Assembly: GCF_029581195.1 (NCBI RefSeq)
Contig: NZ_CP120737.1
Location: forward strand, 5,991,001-6,055,000
DNA length: 64,000 bases
Source: Solwaraspora sp. WMMD791
GTDB taxonomy: Bacteria > Actinomycetota > Actinomycetes > Mycobacteriales > Micromonosporaceae
Direction: 5' to 3'
Positions 42,027-50,221 of the stretch are shown piece by piece. Each line of letters starts with the position of its first letter. Position 1 is the stretch's first letter. The notes below the pieces were generated by a model. The model was not told the DNA's origin. It worked only from the letters and a program-made list of their open reading frames with translations, and did no database searches. The position numbers were made by a program, and so were the translations under genes.

Positions 42027-43550
42027 GTGTCGACCCTGCGTGATCTCGTCGAGGAACACACCACCCTGCGTCCGGTCGACATCGACCACCTGCACCGGCT
42101 CGCCGGGGAGTGGCAGCTGCTGTCCGATCTGTCCTTCGCTGACCTGCTGCTCTGGGTGCCGGTCGACGACGACGGGACGTTCCTGTGCGTGGCACAGGTG
42201 CGGCCCACCACCGCCCCGACCGCGTACCAGGACGACCAGGTCGGTCGGACCGTCGACGGCCCGGAGGTCGCCCACCTGACGATCGCGTACCGCCAGGGCC
42301 GGATCTGGCGGGAGGGCGACCCGGTCTGGTACGGCAACACCCCGGCCCGGCACGAGGCGATGCCGGTCCGGCTGCGTGCGGCCGACGGCGAGTCCGGGCG
42401 GATCATCGCGGTGATCGGCCGGGACACCAACCTGTCCACCGCCCGCACCCCCAGCCAGCTCGAACTCAACTACCTGACCACCGCCGACGACCTGGCGCAG
42501 ATGGTGGCCGACGGCACCTTCCCGCCGGTACGCCACCCCGGCGAGACGACCTCGGCGCCCCGGGTCGGCGACGGGTTGATCCGGCTGGACGCCAGCGGCA
42601 AGGTCACCTACGCCAGCCCGAACGCGCAGTCGGCGTTCCGCCGGATGGGCTTCGCCGCCCACCTCGTCGGCGAGGACCTCGCCGCGTTGTCCCACCGCCT
42701 CGCCGACGACCCGCTGGAGGGCACCGACGCGGCCAACCGGATGCTGGTGGCACTGCGCGGCGAGGCGCCGCCCCGCAAGGAGATCGAGGCGCGCGGCGCG
42801 ACCATGCTGACCCGGGCGTTGCCGCTGATGCCGGCCGGGGTGCCGATCGGGGCCCTGGTGCTGGTCCGCGACATCACCGAGGTCCGGCGCCGGGACCGGG
42901 CGCTGATCACCAAGGACGCCACCATCCGGGAGATCCACCACCGGGTGAAGAACAACCTGCAGACGGTCGCGGCGCTGCTACGGCTGCAGGCCCGCCGGGT
43001 CGAGCAGCCGGCGGCCCGGGCGGCGTTGGAGGAGTCGGTACGCCGGGTCGCGTCGATCGCGCTGGTGCACGAGACGCTCGCCATGTCCAGCGACGAGGCG
43101 GTCGAGTTCGACGGCATCGTCGACCGGGTGGCCAGCGCGGCCACCGAGGTCGCCGCGACCGCGGTGCCGGTGACGATGCGCCGCGACGGCAGCTTCGGGG
43201 TGCTGCCGGCGGAGATCGCCACCTCGCTGGTGATGGTCCTCAACGAGCTGCTGCTCAACGCCGTGGAGCACGGCTTCCCCGAGCCGGACGAGGACGCCCC
43301 GCCGGCGGCGGCACCGGCGGTCGCCGAGGTGGTCGTCGCGGTGCACCGGCAGCGCAAGCAGTTGCACGTGACGGTCGCCGACAACGGTCGGGGCCTGCCG
43401 GCCGACTTCGACGCCGACGCCGGCGGCCGGCTCGGGCTGCAGATCGTCCGGGCCCTGGCCACCGGCGAGCTGCGCGGCACGATCGAGCTGCACGACCGCG
43501 ACGGCGGCGGCACCGAGGCCGTGCTGGTCGTCCCGCTGGCCCGCCGCTGA
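42027..43550 (+). CDS. pdtaS: Sensor histidine kinase PdtaS-like (HisKA_2)
   Basis: A 507-residue soluble sensor kinase with an N-terminal GAF-like domain (about 1-165: LSDLSFADLLLWVPVDDDGT), a PAS domain (185-295: DGLIRLDASGKVTYASPNAQ) and a HisKA_2/HATPase module: IREIHHRVKNNLQTVAALLR (phospho-His near 315), LNELLLNAVEHGF and DNGRGLPADFD. In mycobacteria PdtaS phosphorylates the antiterminator PdtaR and senses copper and nitric oxide. The order here (whiB1, pdtaS, biotin carrier, rsrA, sigR, aroA) mirrors Mycobacterium, supporting the name. No pdtaR lies adjacent. Confidence 0.88.
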   Translation: MSTLRDLVEEHTTLRPVDIDHLHRLAGEWQLLSDLSFADLLLWVPVDDDGTFLCVAQVRPTTAPTAYQDDQVGRTVDGPEVAHLTIAYRQGRIWREGDPVWYGNTPARHEAMPVRLRAADGESGRIIAVIGRDTNLSTARTPSQLELNYLTTADDLAQMVADGTFPPVRHPGETTSAPRVGDGLIRLDASGKVTYASPNAQSAFRRMGFAAHLVGEDLAALSHRLADDPLEGTDAANRMLVALRGEAPPRKEIEARGATMLTRALPLMPAGVPIGALVLVRDITEVRRRDRALITKDATIREIHHRVKNNLQTVAALLRLQARRVEQPAARAALEESVRRVASIALVHETLAMSSDEAVEFDGIVDRVASAATEVAATAVPVTMRRDGSFGVLPAEIATSLVMVLNELLLNAVEHGFPEPDEDAPPAAAPAVAEVVVAVHRQRKQLHVTVADNGRGLPADFDADAGGRLGLQIVRALATGELRGTIELHDRDGGGTEAVLVVPLARR

Positions 43551-43692
43551 CCGGTGGAGCGGGCCGCCGTCGACCGGCGCGGGTGAGTCCGCCGTCGACC
43601 GCCGGGTGAGTCGGGCCACAGCCCGCCCGTCATGTGGGACATCGGCTACGGTGCGCTGGTCTGACCGGTACAGATGTGGCAACATCCATGTC

Positions 43693-43779
43693 ATGACCGC
43701 TGCCGTTGAGCGCCGCTTCGTGGCCCGCCGCCACGTCGATTACGGTCGCGTCCGCAGCGCCATCTGTCCGGCTGGCTGA
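43693..43779 (+). CDS. Cys-responsive leader peptide of the sulfite reductase operon
   Basis: A 28-residue frame, MTAAVERRFVARRHVDYGRV then RSAICPAG, with the RRHVD-RV-SAxC pattern of actinobacterial putative leader peptides that precede sulfur-assimilation genes; the Cys (TGT) is the fourth codon from the end. It lies 130 bases ahead of sir. A pair of complementary stretches downstream (43805-43817 and 43865-43875) could form the conditional structure. Cys limitation would stall the ribosome and raise sir expression; this mechanism is inferred. Confidence 0.75.
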   Translation: MTAAVERRFVARRHVDYGRVRSAICPAG

Positions 43780-43804
43780 GTACGCCCGACCTTTTTGTGT
43801 TCCG

Positions 43805-43875
43805 GGCGGCACCCGCGCCGGCCCCCTCGATCTGGCCAGACCATCATCGATGGCCCCCCGCGCCCGCGTGCCGCC
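43805..43875 (+). promoter_or_regulatory. Candidate conditional stem between leader peptide and sir
   Basis: GGCGGCACCCGCG (43805-43817) and CGCGTGCCGCC (43865-43875) can pair over about 11-12 bases with one bulge, enclosing a smaller GGCCA/TGGCC stem. The sites are seen; folding energies were not computed. Confidence 0.4.
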
Positions 43876-43912
43876 GACCGAGTGACGACCCGCAGACACG
43901 GAGGACGCCGCG

Positions 43913-45604
43913 ATGGCGCGCAGCAGCACCCCGACCCGACCCGGCCGCCGGCGCGGCGAGGGGCAGTGGGCGCTCGGGCACCGCGAGCCGCTCAACCCCA
44001 ACGAGCGGACGAAGAAGGACGACGACCCGCTCAACGTCCGGGCCCGGATCGAGACCATCTACGCGCACGGCGGGTTCGCCTCGATCGACCCGGCCGACCT
44101 GCGTGGCCGGTTCCGTTGGTGGGGCCTCTACACCCAGCGCAAGGCGGGCATCGACGGCGGGCGCACCGCCGTACTGGAACCGCACGAGCTGGAGGACGAG
44201 TACTTCATGCTCCGGGTGCGCATCGACGGCGGCCAGCTGAACCTGGCCCAGTTGCGCACCATCGCCGACATCTCGCAGCGCTACGCCCGGGACACCGCCG
44301 ACATCACCGACCGGCAGAACATCCAGCTGCACTGGATCCGGGTCGAGGACATGCCGGCGATCTGGAAGGCTCTCGAGGACGTCGGCCTGCAGACCACCGA
44401 GGCCTGCGGTGACTGCCCGCGGATCGTGCTCGGCAGCCCGGTCGCCGGGGTCGCCGCCGCCGAGAAGATCGACCCGACCCCGGCGATCGACGAGATCGTC
44501 CGCCGTTACGTGGGCAGCAAGGAGTTCTCCAACCTGCCCCGCAAGTTCAAGTCGTCGATCTCCTGGCTCGCCGACACCCCGCACGAGGTCAACGACATCT
44601 CGTTCCTCGGGGTCGACCACCCCGACCACGGCCCCGGGTTCGACCTGTGGGTCGGCGGCGGGCTCTCCACCAACCCGATGATCGCCCAGCGGCTCGGTGT
44701 CTGGGTGCCGCTGGCCGAGGTCGCGGACGTCTGGGCCGGGGTGGTCGGTATCTTCCGCGACTACGGCTACCGTCGGCTGCGCCACCGGGCCCGGCTGAAG
44801 TTCCTGGTCGCCGACTGGGGTGTGGAGAAGTTCCGCGAGGTGCTGGAGAAGGAGTACCTCGGCCGGGCGCTGCTGGACGGGCCGCCGCCGCAGTTGCCGG
44901 CCAAGCCGATCGACCACATCGGCGTGCATCCCCAGGCCGACGGTCGCCGCTACGTCGGTGCCGCCCCGGTCGTCGGACGGGTCTCCGGCAGCCAGCTCAC
45001 CGCCCTGGCGGACCTGGTGGCCGCGCACGGCTCGGACCGGGTACGGCTCACCCCGTACCAGAAGCTGCTGGTCCTCGACGTCGCGCCGGACCGGGTCGAC
45101 TCGCTGGTGGACGGGATGCGCGCGATCGGCCTGGAAGCCCGGCCGTCGGTGTGGCGGCGCGGCACGATGGCCTGCACCGGCATCGAGTTCTGCAAGCTCG
45201 CCATCGTCGAGACCAAGCGGCGGGGCGAGGAGCTGGTGGCCCACCTGGAGCAGCGACTGGCCTCCGCCGGGCTCACCGACGACACCGACATCACGATCCA
45301 CATCAACGGCTGCCCGAACGCCTGCGCCCGGACCCAGGTCGCCGACATCGGGCTCAAGGGCCAGCTGGTCGTCGGGCCGGACGGCCGGCAGGTCGAGGGG
45401 TACCAGATCCATCTCGGCGGTGGCCTGGGAATGGCCCAGGGGCAGACCGCCGGCTTCGGGCGCAAGGTGCGGGGTCTCAAGACCACCGCCGACGAACTGC
45501 CCGATTACGTCGAACGCGTGGTCCGCCGCTACCTGGCCGGTCGTACCGAGGGCGAGACGTTCGCCCAGTGGGTCGTCCGCGCCGACGAGGAGGAGTTGCG
45601 ATGA
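43913..45604 (+). CDS. sir: Ferredoxin-dependent sulfite reductase
   Basis: A 563-residue siroheme enzyme that reduces sulfite to sulfide with electrons from ferredoxin. Both halves of the duplicated SNiRR fold are seen. The iron-sulfur/siroheme Cys pattern is CTGIEFC plus NGCPNAC, and the substrate-side Arg residues are in TDRQNIQLHWIR and RIVLGSPVAG. The leader peptide upstream senses Cys, and cysH and a chelatase follow in overlapping order, which fits sulfite rather than nitrite reduction. The ATG at 43913 follows an ACGGAGG ribosome site. Confidence 0.92.
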   Translation: MARSSTPTRPGRRRGEGQWALGHREPLNPNERTKKDDDPLNVRARIETIYAHGGFASIDPADLRGRFRWWGLYTQRKAGIDGGRTAVLEPHELEDEYFMLRVRIDGGQLNLAQLRTIADISQRYARDTADITDRQNIQLHWIRVEDMPAIWKALEDVGLQTTEACGDCPRIVLGSPVAGVAAAEKIDPTPAIDEIVRRYVGSKEFSNLPRKFKSSISWLADTPHEVNDISFLGVDHPDHGPGFDLWVGGGLSTNPMIAQRLGVWVPLAEVADVWAGVVGIFRDYGYRRLRHRARLKFLVADWGVEKFREVLEKEYLGRALLDGPPPQLPAKPIDHIGVHPQADGRRYVGAAPVVGRVSGSQLTALADLVAAHGSDRVRLTPYQKLLVLDVAPDRVDSLVDGMRAIGLEARPSVWRRGTMACTGIEFCKLAIVETKRRGEELVAHLEQRLASAGLTDDTDITIHINGCPNACARTQVADIGLKGQLVVGPDGRQVEGYQIHLGGGLGMAQGQTAGFGRKVRGLKTTADELPDYVERVVRRYLAGRTEGETFAQWVVRADEEELR

Positions 45605-45623
45605 ACGAGCGAGGTGAGGTGCG

Positions 45624-45785
45624 ATGAGCGCCGAGACACGCACGGCTCCGCTCTACTGCCCGTACTGCGGGGAGGAGAACCTCCGCCCGCACCCGGACGC
45701 GCACACCGCCTGGGAGTGCCACGCCTGCGCCCGGGTCTTCACTGTCCGGTTCACCGGCCTGCTCGCCCGGCAGGTGACCCGATGA
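45624..45785 (+). CDS. 53-residue zinc-ribbon protein
   Basis: A small protein with two CxxC knuckles: LYCPYCGEENLRPHPDAHTA, then WECHACARVFTVRFTGLLAR. The four Cys probably bind zinc or hold an iron-sulfur cluster. The stop overlaps the cysH start (ATGA) and it begins 19 bases after sir, so it is in the same operon. It is commonly seen beside sir/cysH in actinomycetes; a role as an accessory protein in sulfite reduction is inferred. Confidence 0.75.
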   Translation: MSAETRTAPLYCPYCGEENLRPHPDAHTAWECHACARVFTVRFTGLLARQVTR

Positions 45786-46543
45786 GCCCGGTCCTCGCCG
45801 CCGACCTGAATCTGATCCGGCTCGGCCCGGCCGCCGACCGCCCGCCGACCCGCCGCAGTCCGGCCCAGTTGCGCGAGCTCGCCGAACAGGCCGGCCGGGA
45901 ACTGGAGGGGGCGCCGGCGGAGGAGATCGCCCGGTGGGCGGTGGAGACCTTCGGTGACCGGTTCTGCGTGACCAGTTCGATGGCGGACGGGGTGCTGGCG
46001 CACCTGGTCTCCCGGGTCGCCCCCGGCGTCGACGTGGTCTTCCTCGACACCGGGCTGCACTTCCCGGAGACGTTGCGGGTCCGCGACCAGGTGGCCGCCA
46101 CGATGCCGGTCAACCTGCGGTCGATCCGGCCCCGGATGACCGTCGGCCAGCAGGACGGCGAGTTCGGCCCCCGGCTGTTCAACCGGGCCCCGGACGAGTG
46201 CTGCGCGTTGCGCAAGGTCGAACCGCTGGAGCGGGCCCTGGGCGACTACGACGCCTGGGCGGCGGGGCTGCGCCGCGACGAGTCCCCGACCCGGGCCAAC
46301 ACGCCGGTCGTCGGATTCGACGCCCGCCGGGGGCGGGTCAAGGTGAATCCGATCGCCGCTTGGACCCAGGCGGACGTCGACGCCTACGTCTCCCGCTGGG
46401 GGGTGCCGGTCAACGAGCTGTTCCGGCAGGGCTACACCTCGATCGGCTGCTGGCCGTGCACCCGGCGGACCACCGCCGGTGAGGACCCACGGGCCGGGCG
46501 TTGGGCGATGTTCGAAAAGACCGAGTGCGGTCTGCACCAGTGA
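45782..46543 (+). CDS. cysH: APS/PAPS reductase (phosphoadenylyl-sulfate reductase family)
   Basis: A 253-residue sulfonucleotide reductase that releases sulfite from APS or PAPS. The PP-loop motif is VTSSMADGVLAHLVSRVAPG. The APS-type [4Fe-4S] ligands are visible as ECCALRKVEPLERAL and GCWPCTRRTTAGEDPRAGRW, which points to APS rather than PAPS use. The catalytic Cys is near the end in EKTECGLHQ. The ATG overlaps the upstream stop (ATGA) and the next gene overlaps its TGA (GTGA). Confidence 0.92.
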   Translation: MSPVLAADLNLIRLGPAADRPPTRRSPAQLRELAEQAGRELEGAPAEEIARWAVETFGDRFCVTSSMADGVLAHLVSRVAPGVDVVFLDTGLHFPETLRVRDQVAATMPVNLRSIRPRMTVGQQDGEFGPRLFNRAPDECCALRKVEPLERALGDYDAWAAGLRRDESPTRANTPVVGFDARRGRVKVNPIAAWTQADVDAYVSRWGVPVNELFRQGYTSIGCWPCTRRTTAGEDPRAGRWAMFEKTECGLHQ

Positions 46544-47325
46544 CCGGGTCGACGCGGCCCGCCGACCGGGCCGTCCCGGTCGAGGCCGCGCCGATCGTTC
46601 TGGTGGCGCACGGCAGCCGCGACCCCCGGGCGGCCGCCGCCACCCGGGCGCTGGTGCGGGCGGTCGCCGCTGCCCGGCCCGGGGTGGACGTGCGGGCCGC
46701 CTATCTCGATCACGCCGGCCCACGCCCCGGTGCGGTGCTGGCCGACCTGCAGGCCGCCGGCTACCCGGCGGCGACCGTGGTGCCGCTGCTGCTGACCGAG
46801 GCGTTCCACGGGCGGGTGGACCTGCCTGAGGTGGTCCGGGCGGCACGGCGCGACGGCCTGCGGATGCCGGTGGCGCTGACCGACGTGATCGGTCCGCCGT
46901 TGGCCGCGCCGACGGTGGATCCGCTGCTGGTCGCGGGGCTGCGTCGCCGGTTGGCCGCCTCGGGCGCCGACTGCGACGCCGTGGTGCTGGCAGCGGCCGG
47001 TACGCGGAGCGCGTCGGCCCGTCAGACGGTCGCTCTGGCCGCTGCGGCTCTCGGTGCGGACCTGGGGCTGCCCTGCCTGGCGGGGTACGCCTCGGCGGCC
47101 CCACCGACGGCCGGTGAGGCGGTCCGGACGCTGCAGGAGTCGGGGGCCCGGCGGGTCGGGCTGGCCGGCTACTTTCTGGCACCGGGGCTGCTCTACGACA
47201 CGGCGGTGGCCTCGGCCCGGCAGGCGGGGGTGGTCGCGGTGGCGGCTCCGCTCGCGGGCGCGTCGGAGATCGCCCGGCTGGTGCTGCGCCGGGTCGACCA
47301 GGTCGCCGTCGCGGTGCCGGTGTGA
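46540..47325 (+). CDS. Sirohydrochlorin ferrochelatase-like (CbiX/SirB)
   Basis: A 261-residue chelatase with PIVLVAHGSRDPRAAAATRA (catalytic His) and a second half containing LPCLAGYASAAPPTAGEAVR, as in the two-domain CbiX/SirB proteins. It likely inserts Fe(II) into sirohydrochlorin to give siroheme for the sulfite reductase encoded two genes upstream. The GTG start overlaps the cysH stop (GTGA). The stop lies within a 27-bp tandem repeat. Confidence 0.87.
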   Translation: MTGSTRPADRAVPVEAAPIVLVAHGSRDPRAAAATRALVRAVAAARPGVDVRAAYLDHAGPRPGAVLADLQAAGYPAATVVPLLLTEAFHGRVDLPEVVRAARRDGLRMPVALTDVIGPPLAAPTVDPLLVAGLRRRLAASGADCDAVVLAAAGTRSASARQTVALAAAALGADLGLPCLAGYASAAPPTAGEAVRTLQESGARRVGLAGYFLAPGLLYDTAVASARQAGVVAVAAPLAGASEIARLVLRRVDQVAVAVPV

Positions 47326-47390
47326 ACCCGGCTGGCTGTGGTGCCGGTGTGAACCCGGCTGGCTGTGGTGCCGGTGTGAACCCGGCTGGC
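47314..47390. repeat. 27-bp tandem repeat spanning a gene end
   Basis: Two full 27-base units (starting GTGCCGGTGTGAACCCGGCT) at 47314-47340 and 47341-47367 and most of a third. The first unit contains the chelatase TGA stop. Each unit repeats the stop codon in the same frame, so duplication leaves the protein unchanged. Confidence 0.8.
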
Positions 47391-47495
47391 GGCACCGTGA
47401 TCCGATGGCGCGACGGTGTGCTTTCGACAAGTGATCAAATGGCAATCGGTCACGAAATGGTGACCGTTCGACAAACAGTTGTCGGTGGCAATGCA

Positions 47496-47526
47496 CGGCG
47501 CCCCGGAGTCACACTCCGGGGCGCCG
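47496..47526. terminator. 14-bp hairpin between chelatase and whiB1
   Basis: CGGCGCCCCGGAGT, loop CAC and the exact complement, between the convergent chelatase and whiB1 stops. Likely bidirectional terminator. Confidence 0.7.
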
Positions 47527-47553
47527 AACGGACGTCGCGTGGTGGTTAGTGGG

Positions 47554-47811
47554 TCAGGCAGTGTGAGCGCGCAGGACGCGCAGTCCGCCGCGGCGCTTGA
47601 CTGCGCGCCGCTCCTCTTCGCTCATCCCGCCCCAGACGCCTGCGTCCTGCCCGGACTCGAGTGCCCACTGCAGGCACTGATCGGTCACGGAGCAGCGCCG
47701 GCAGACAGCCTTGGCCTGCTCGACCTGCAGGATCGCGGGGCCGGACGTCCCGATCGGGAAGAACAGCTCCGGGTCCTCGTCGCGGCAGACAGCATGGTGA
47801 CGCCAGTCCAT
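47554..47811 (-). CDS. whiB1: WhiB1-type iron-sulfur transcription factor
   Basis: An 85-residue WhiB1: MDWRHHAVCRDEDPELFFPI, Cys residues in AVC, AVCRRC and DQCLQWAL for a nitric-oxide-sensitive [4Fe-4S] cluster, the GVWGG turn and a basic C-terminal DNA-binding part (RRAVKRRGGLRVLR). In mycobacteria it is essential, binds SigA and responds to nitric oxide. ATG at 47811 matches the usual start and has GAGGAG ten bases upstream. A CRP-like site lies about 200 bases upstream, as reported for Mycobacterium whiB1. Confidence 0.93.
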   Translation of the reverse strand: MDWRHHAVCRDEDPELFFPIGTSGPAILQVEQAKAVCRRCSVTDQCLQWALESGQDAGVWGGMSEEERRAVKRRGGLRVLRAHTA

Positions 47812-47829
47812 GGCGGCAACACTCCTCAT

Positions 47830-48235
47830 TCTGGATCGGTGGCGGTGAAATGCTCCGGTCTTTCTTTATGCGCCCGCGCAGTCAATACGACGGATTGCAT
47901 CCGTCGGATCGGCAGCGCGTGAGCAGGCGTGTGCCTGTGGAACGTTGCTCCGAGCTGCCGCGTGGCGAGCGCATCCAGGCAACGTCCCGGGTGAATCGGT
48001 CCGCTTGTGAATACTTTCACGAACTCCTGCGATGTCAAGAGTAGCGATCAGAAAAAGTACAACTGGGTGAGCAACGTCACGACCCTTATGTCCCTTTTCT
48101 GGCGCTCACCGACACCCGGAGTGCGACAGTCAAGAATCAATGTAGTACGGTCCGCCCTGCGTTGCAGGGATTTCGACCACGTGTCCTTCGTGTGCCTGGT
48201 CACGCTCCGCAGTCGAAGTTCAGTTACGTAGCGTG
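47830..48235. other. Long promoter region of whiB1
   Basis: 406 bases between the lipid-kinase stop and whiB1, distinctly AT-richer than its surroundings. It contains a CRP-type site (48006-48021) and no convincing gene or RNA. A long untranslated leader or several promoters for whiB1 would explain its length. Confidence 0.5.
48006..48021. promoter_or_regulatory. CRP-like site upstream of whiB1
   Basis: TGTGA-ATACTT-TCACG matches the TGTGA-N6-TCACA consensus in nine of ten positions. It lies 195 bases upstream of whiB1. Mycobacterial whiB1 is controlled by CRP (Rv3676), which makes this assignment reasonable. Confidence 0.55.
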
Positions 48236-49186
48236 TCAGTGGACGACCCGCAGGGCCTCCCGGACCGCCGTAAAACGGACTTTCAGTCGCTCGCCGAGAT
48301 AGTCGCCGTCGAGTTGGAAGGCCTGCGGGCGAGTTGCGGATATCGTGAATTCGGACAAATCGTGCAGTCGGACGACCTGTCGCCCGCGTGGATCCGGCGT
48401 ACGAGCCGCGACCTGGGCCAACGTACGGGTCGTGCTGGGTACCCGCAGTTGCCGTACGGCCAGCACGTCCAGGCCGAGGTCGAACGAGGCCAGCGGGTTC
48501 GGGTTGATCGCCCGGTCACCGATGAAGGTCCACGGCGCCGTGTTCTGGATCACGACGGTGGCGAGCTCCTCGTGCGCCGGCTCACCCGGCTGCTCCAGCC
48601 GGATCGCCGGGTGCCGCCGGTCCATGCCGATGAAGTACTCACTCACCATCGACCGCAGGTAGAGCCCGACCGTCGACCGGCGACCCCGCAGCCGGGCCCG
48701 CTCCACCTGCCGGATCACCGCCGCGTCCAGCCCCAGCCCGGCGCAGAAGGTGAAGTAGCGGTCGTCGGCCCGCCCCAGCCCGATGGTCCGGAACCGACCC
48801 GTCCGCAGCCCTTCGATCAGTACGCTCGTCGCCTCCGGCCACTGCGGGGGCAGGCCGACCGCCCGGGCGAAGACGTTGGTCGAGCCGACCGGCACGACGG
48901 CCAGCGCGGGCAACCGCTCGGCCGTCGCCGTCGCCGGCTGGTCCGTCGCCGGCAGCGCCGACATCAGCCCGTTGACGGCCTCGTTGACCGTACCGTCGCC
49001 ACCGAGGGTCACCACGACGTCGAACCGCTCCTGCGCGGCCTGCCGGGCCAACGCCACGGCGTGCCCGCGCCGATGGGTGTACTCGACCGACAGGTCGACT
49101 TCGCTGCGCAACGCCCGGACGATCACGTCCCGGGTGCGCTCGCTGGTGGTGGTGGCCTTGGGATTGGCCACCAGAAGGGCCCGCAT
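48236..49186 (-). CDS. Diacylglycerol/sphingosine kinase-family lipid kinase
   Basis: A 316-residue DAGK catalytic-domain protein: MRALLVANPKATTTSERTRD, then the ATP-binding signature VVVTLGGDGTVNEAVNGLMS (GGDGT) and LAVVPVGSTNVFARAVGLPP. It phosphorylates diacylglycerol or a related lipid and may feed phosphatidic acid or phosphoinositide synthesis. The ATG at 49186 is seven bases after TACAGT on the minus strand and has no ribosome site, so it looks leaderless. It precedes whiB1 on the same strand, 400 bases away. Confidence 0.9.
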   Translation of the reverse strand: MRALLVANPKATTTSERTRDVIVRALRSEVDLSVEYTHRRGHAVALARQAAQERFDVVVTLGGDGTVNEAVNGLMSALPATDQPATATAERLPALAVVPVGSTNVFARAVGLPPQWPEATSVLIEGLRTGRFRTIGLGRADDRYFTFCAGLGLDAAVIRQVERARLRGRRSTVGLYLRSMVSEYFIGMDRRHPAIRLEQPGEPAHEELATVVIQNTAPWTFIGDRAINPNPLASFDLGLDVLAVRQLRVPSTTRTLAQVAARTPDPRGRQVVRLHDLSEFTISATRPQAFQLDGDYLGERLKVRFTAVREALRVVH

Positions 49187-49228
49187 GGGCGGCACTGTAT
49201 CGCGACCGGACGCGGGTATCGTGGCGTC

Positions 49229-49618
49229 GTGACCATTGCCGCACCGTCCCTGCCGGCCGGCCTGCGGTGGGCCGTACGGGTGCTCGCCGCGCAGGCGGTG
49301 GCCCTGGGGCTGCTGGCCGGGTACCTGGCCTACCAGGACCTCGCCGGGCGGGCCACCGACCTCGTCTCGGCATTGTTCGTCACCGGCTTCGCCGCTGGCG
49401 GCGCGGTCGCGCTCGGGTTGCTCTCCCGGGGCCTGCACCGGCGGCGGGCGGCGGCCCGGGCACCGGCGATCGTGCTGCAACTGATGCTGCTGCCGGTCGG
49501 CTACTACATGAGCGTCGGTGGGCTGGCCTGGCTCGGCGTACCGCTGATCGTGCTCGGAATCGGCGTGGTGTTTCTGCTGGTCACCCCGGCCACGACGCGG
49601 GCCTTCGGGCTCGACTGA
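49229..49618 (+). CDS. Small four-helix membrane protein
   Basis: A 129-residue integral membrane protein with four hydrophobic segments: VRVLAAQAVALGLLAGYLAY, LFVTGFAAGGAVALGLLSRG, PAIVLQLMLLPVGYYMSVGG and LIVLGIGVVFLLV. No named family is recognised; similar conserved proteins occur in actinomycetes. TATCGT followed by six bases before the GTG suggests a leaderless transcript. It is divergent from the lipid-kinase gene. Confidence 0.75.
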   Translation: MTIAAPSLPAGLRWAVRVLAAQAVALGLLAGYLAYQDLAGRATDLVSALFVTGFAAGGAVALGLLSRGLHRRRAAARAPAIVLQLMLLPVGYYMSVGGLAWLGVPLIVLGIGVVFLLVTPATTRAFGLD

Positions 49619-49627
49619 GCAGGGGCC

Positions 49628-50041
49628 TCAGCGGCCGCCCGAGCGTCGGGTGAGCAGCCGGATGCTGGCCTGTCCGCTGCTGGCGGTCGCCGAGGCGGAG
49701 GTCGTCAGCGCCCGGAGCACCTTCCAGGCGAACGACGACTCCGGCGGAAGCTTCGCGCCGCGCGCGGTGGCGACAGTGACTTCGACGGTCAGTGCGTCGT
49801 CGGTCACCGAGAATCGGCACTCCAGGTCGGCGGGTCTGGTGGCGACGGCGAGCAGCATGGCGCACGCCTCGTCGACCGCGATCCGCAGATCCTCGATCTC
49901 GTCCAACGCGAAGTGCAACCGGGCGGCCAGACCGGCCGTCGCGGTCCGCAGCACGCTCAGGTAACCACCGTCGGCGGGCACGGTGAGGAGCACGACGTCG
50001 TCGTCGATCGTCGGCTCGGATTGTGTGACCAGCGGACTCAT
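49628..50041 (-). CDS. Anti-sigma regulatory factor (RsbW-like ATPase)
   Basis: A 137-residue GHKL-type ATPase: VPADGGYLSVLRTATAGLAA, then the N box DLRIAVDEACAMLLAV and the C-terminal KVLRALTTSAS-like region. It fits the small anti-sigma kinases (RsbW/UsfX) that hold group-3 stress sigma factors such as SigF/SigB. No cognate sigma gene is adjacent. Its stop is nine bases from the end of the convergent small membrane protein gene. Confidence 0.8.
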   Translation of the reverse strand: MSPLVTQSEPTIDDDVVLLTVPADGGYLSVLRTATAGLAARLHFALDEIEDLRIAVDEACAMLLAVATRPADLECRFSVTDDALTVEVTVATARGAKLPPESSFAWKVLRALTTSASATASSGQASIRLLTRRSGGR

Positions 50042-50221
50042 CCGGCATACCCCCGCGTGGACTCTACCGGTTGACGTCGATTTCCGGTGGCATCCGTGGC
50101 CAATTCCGCTCCACCGCTTGTCCCGCTCCTCTGCCGAGGCGGCTCCCGGAGTCGTCCACCGCCGACGGCGGCGGTGGGATGTCCGGCCGGCACGCCGCGC
50201 GTGCCGGCCGGACCTGAGGCC

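Noticed and set aside
47830-48235. tRNA or small-RNA gene in the whiB1 upstream region
   Set aside because: No cloverleaf arms with a TTCRA loop or CCA-type end, and no terminator; promoter explanation preferred.
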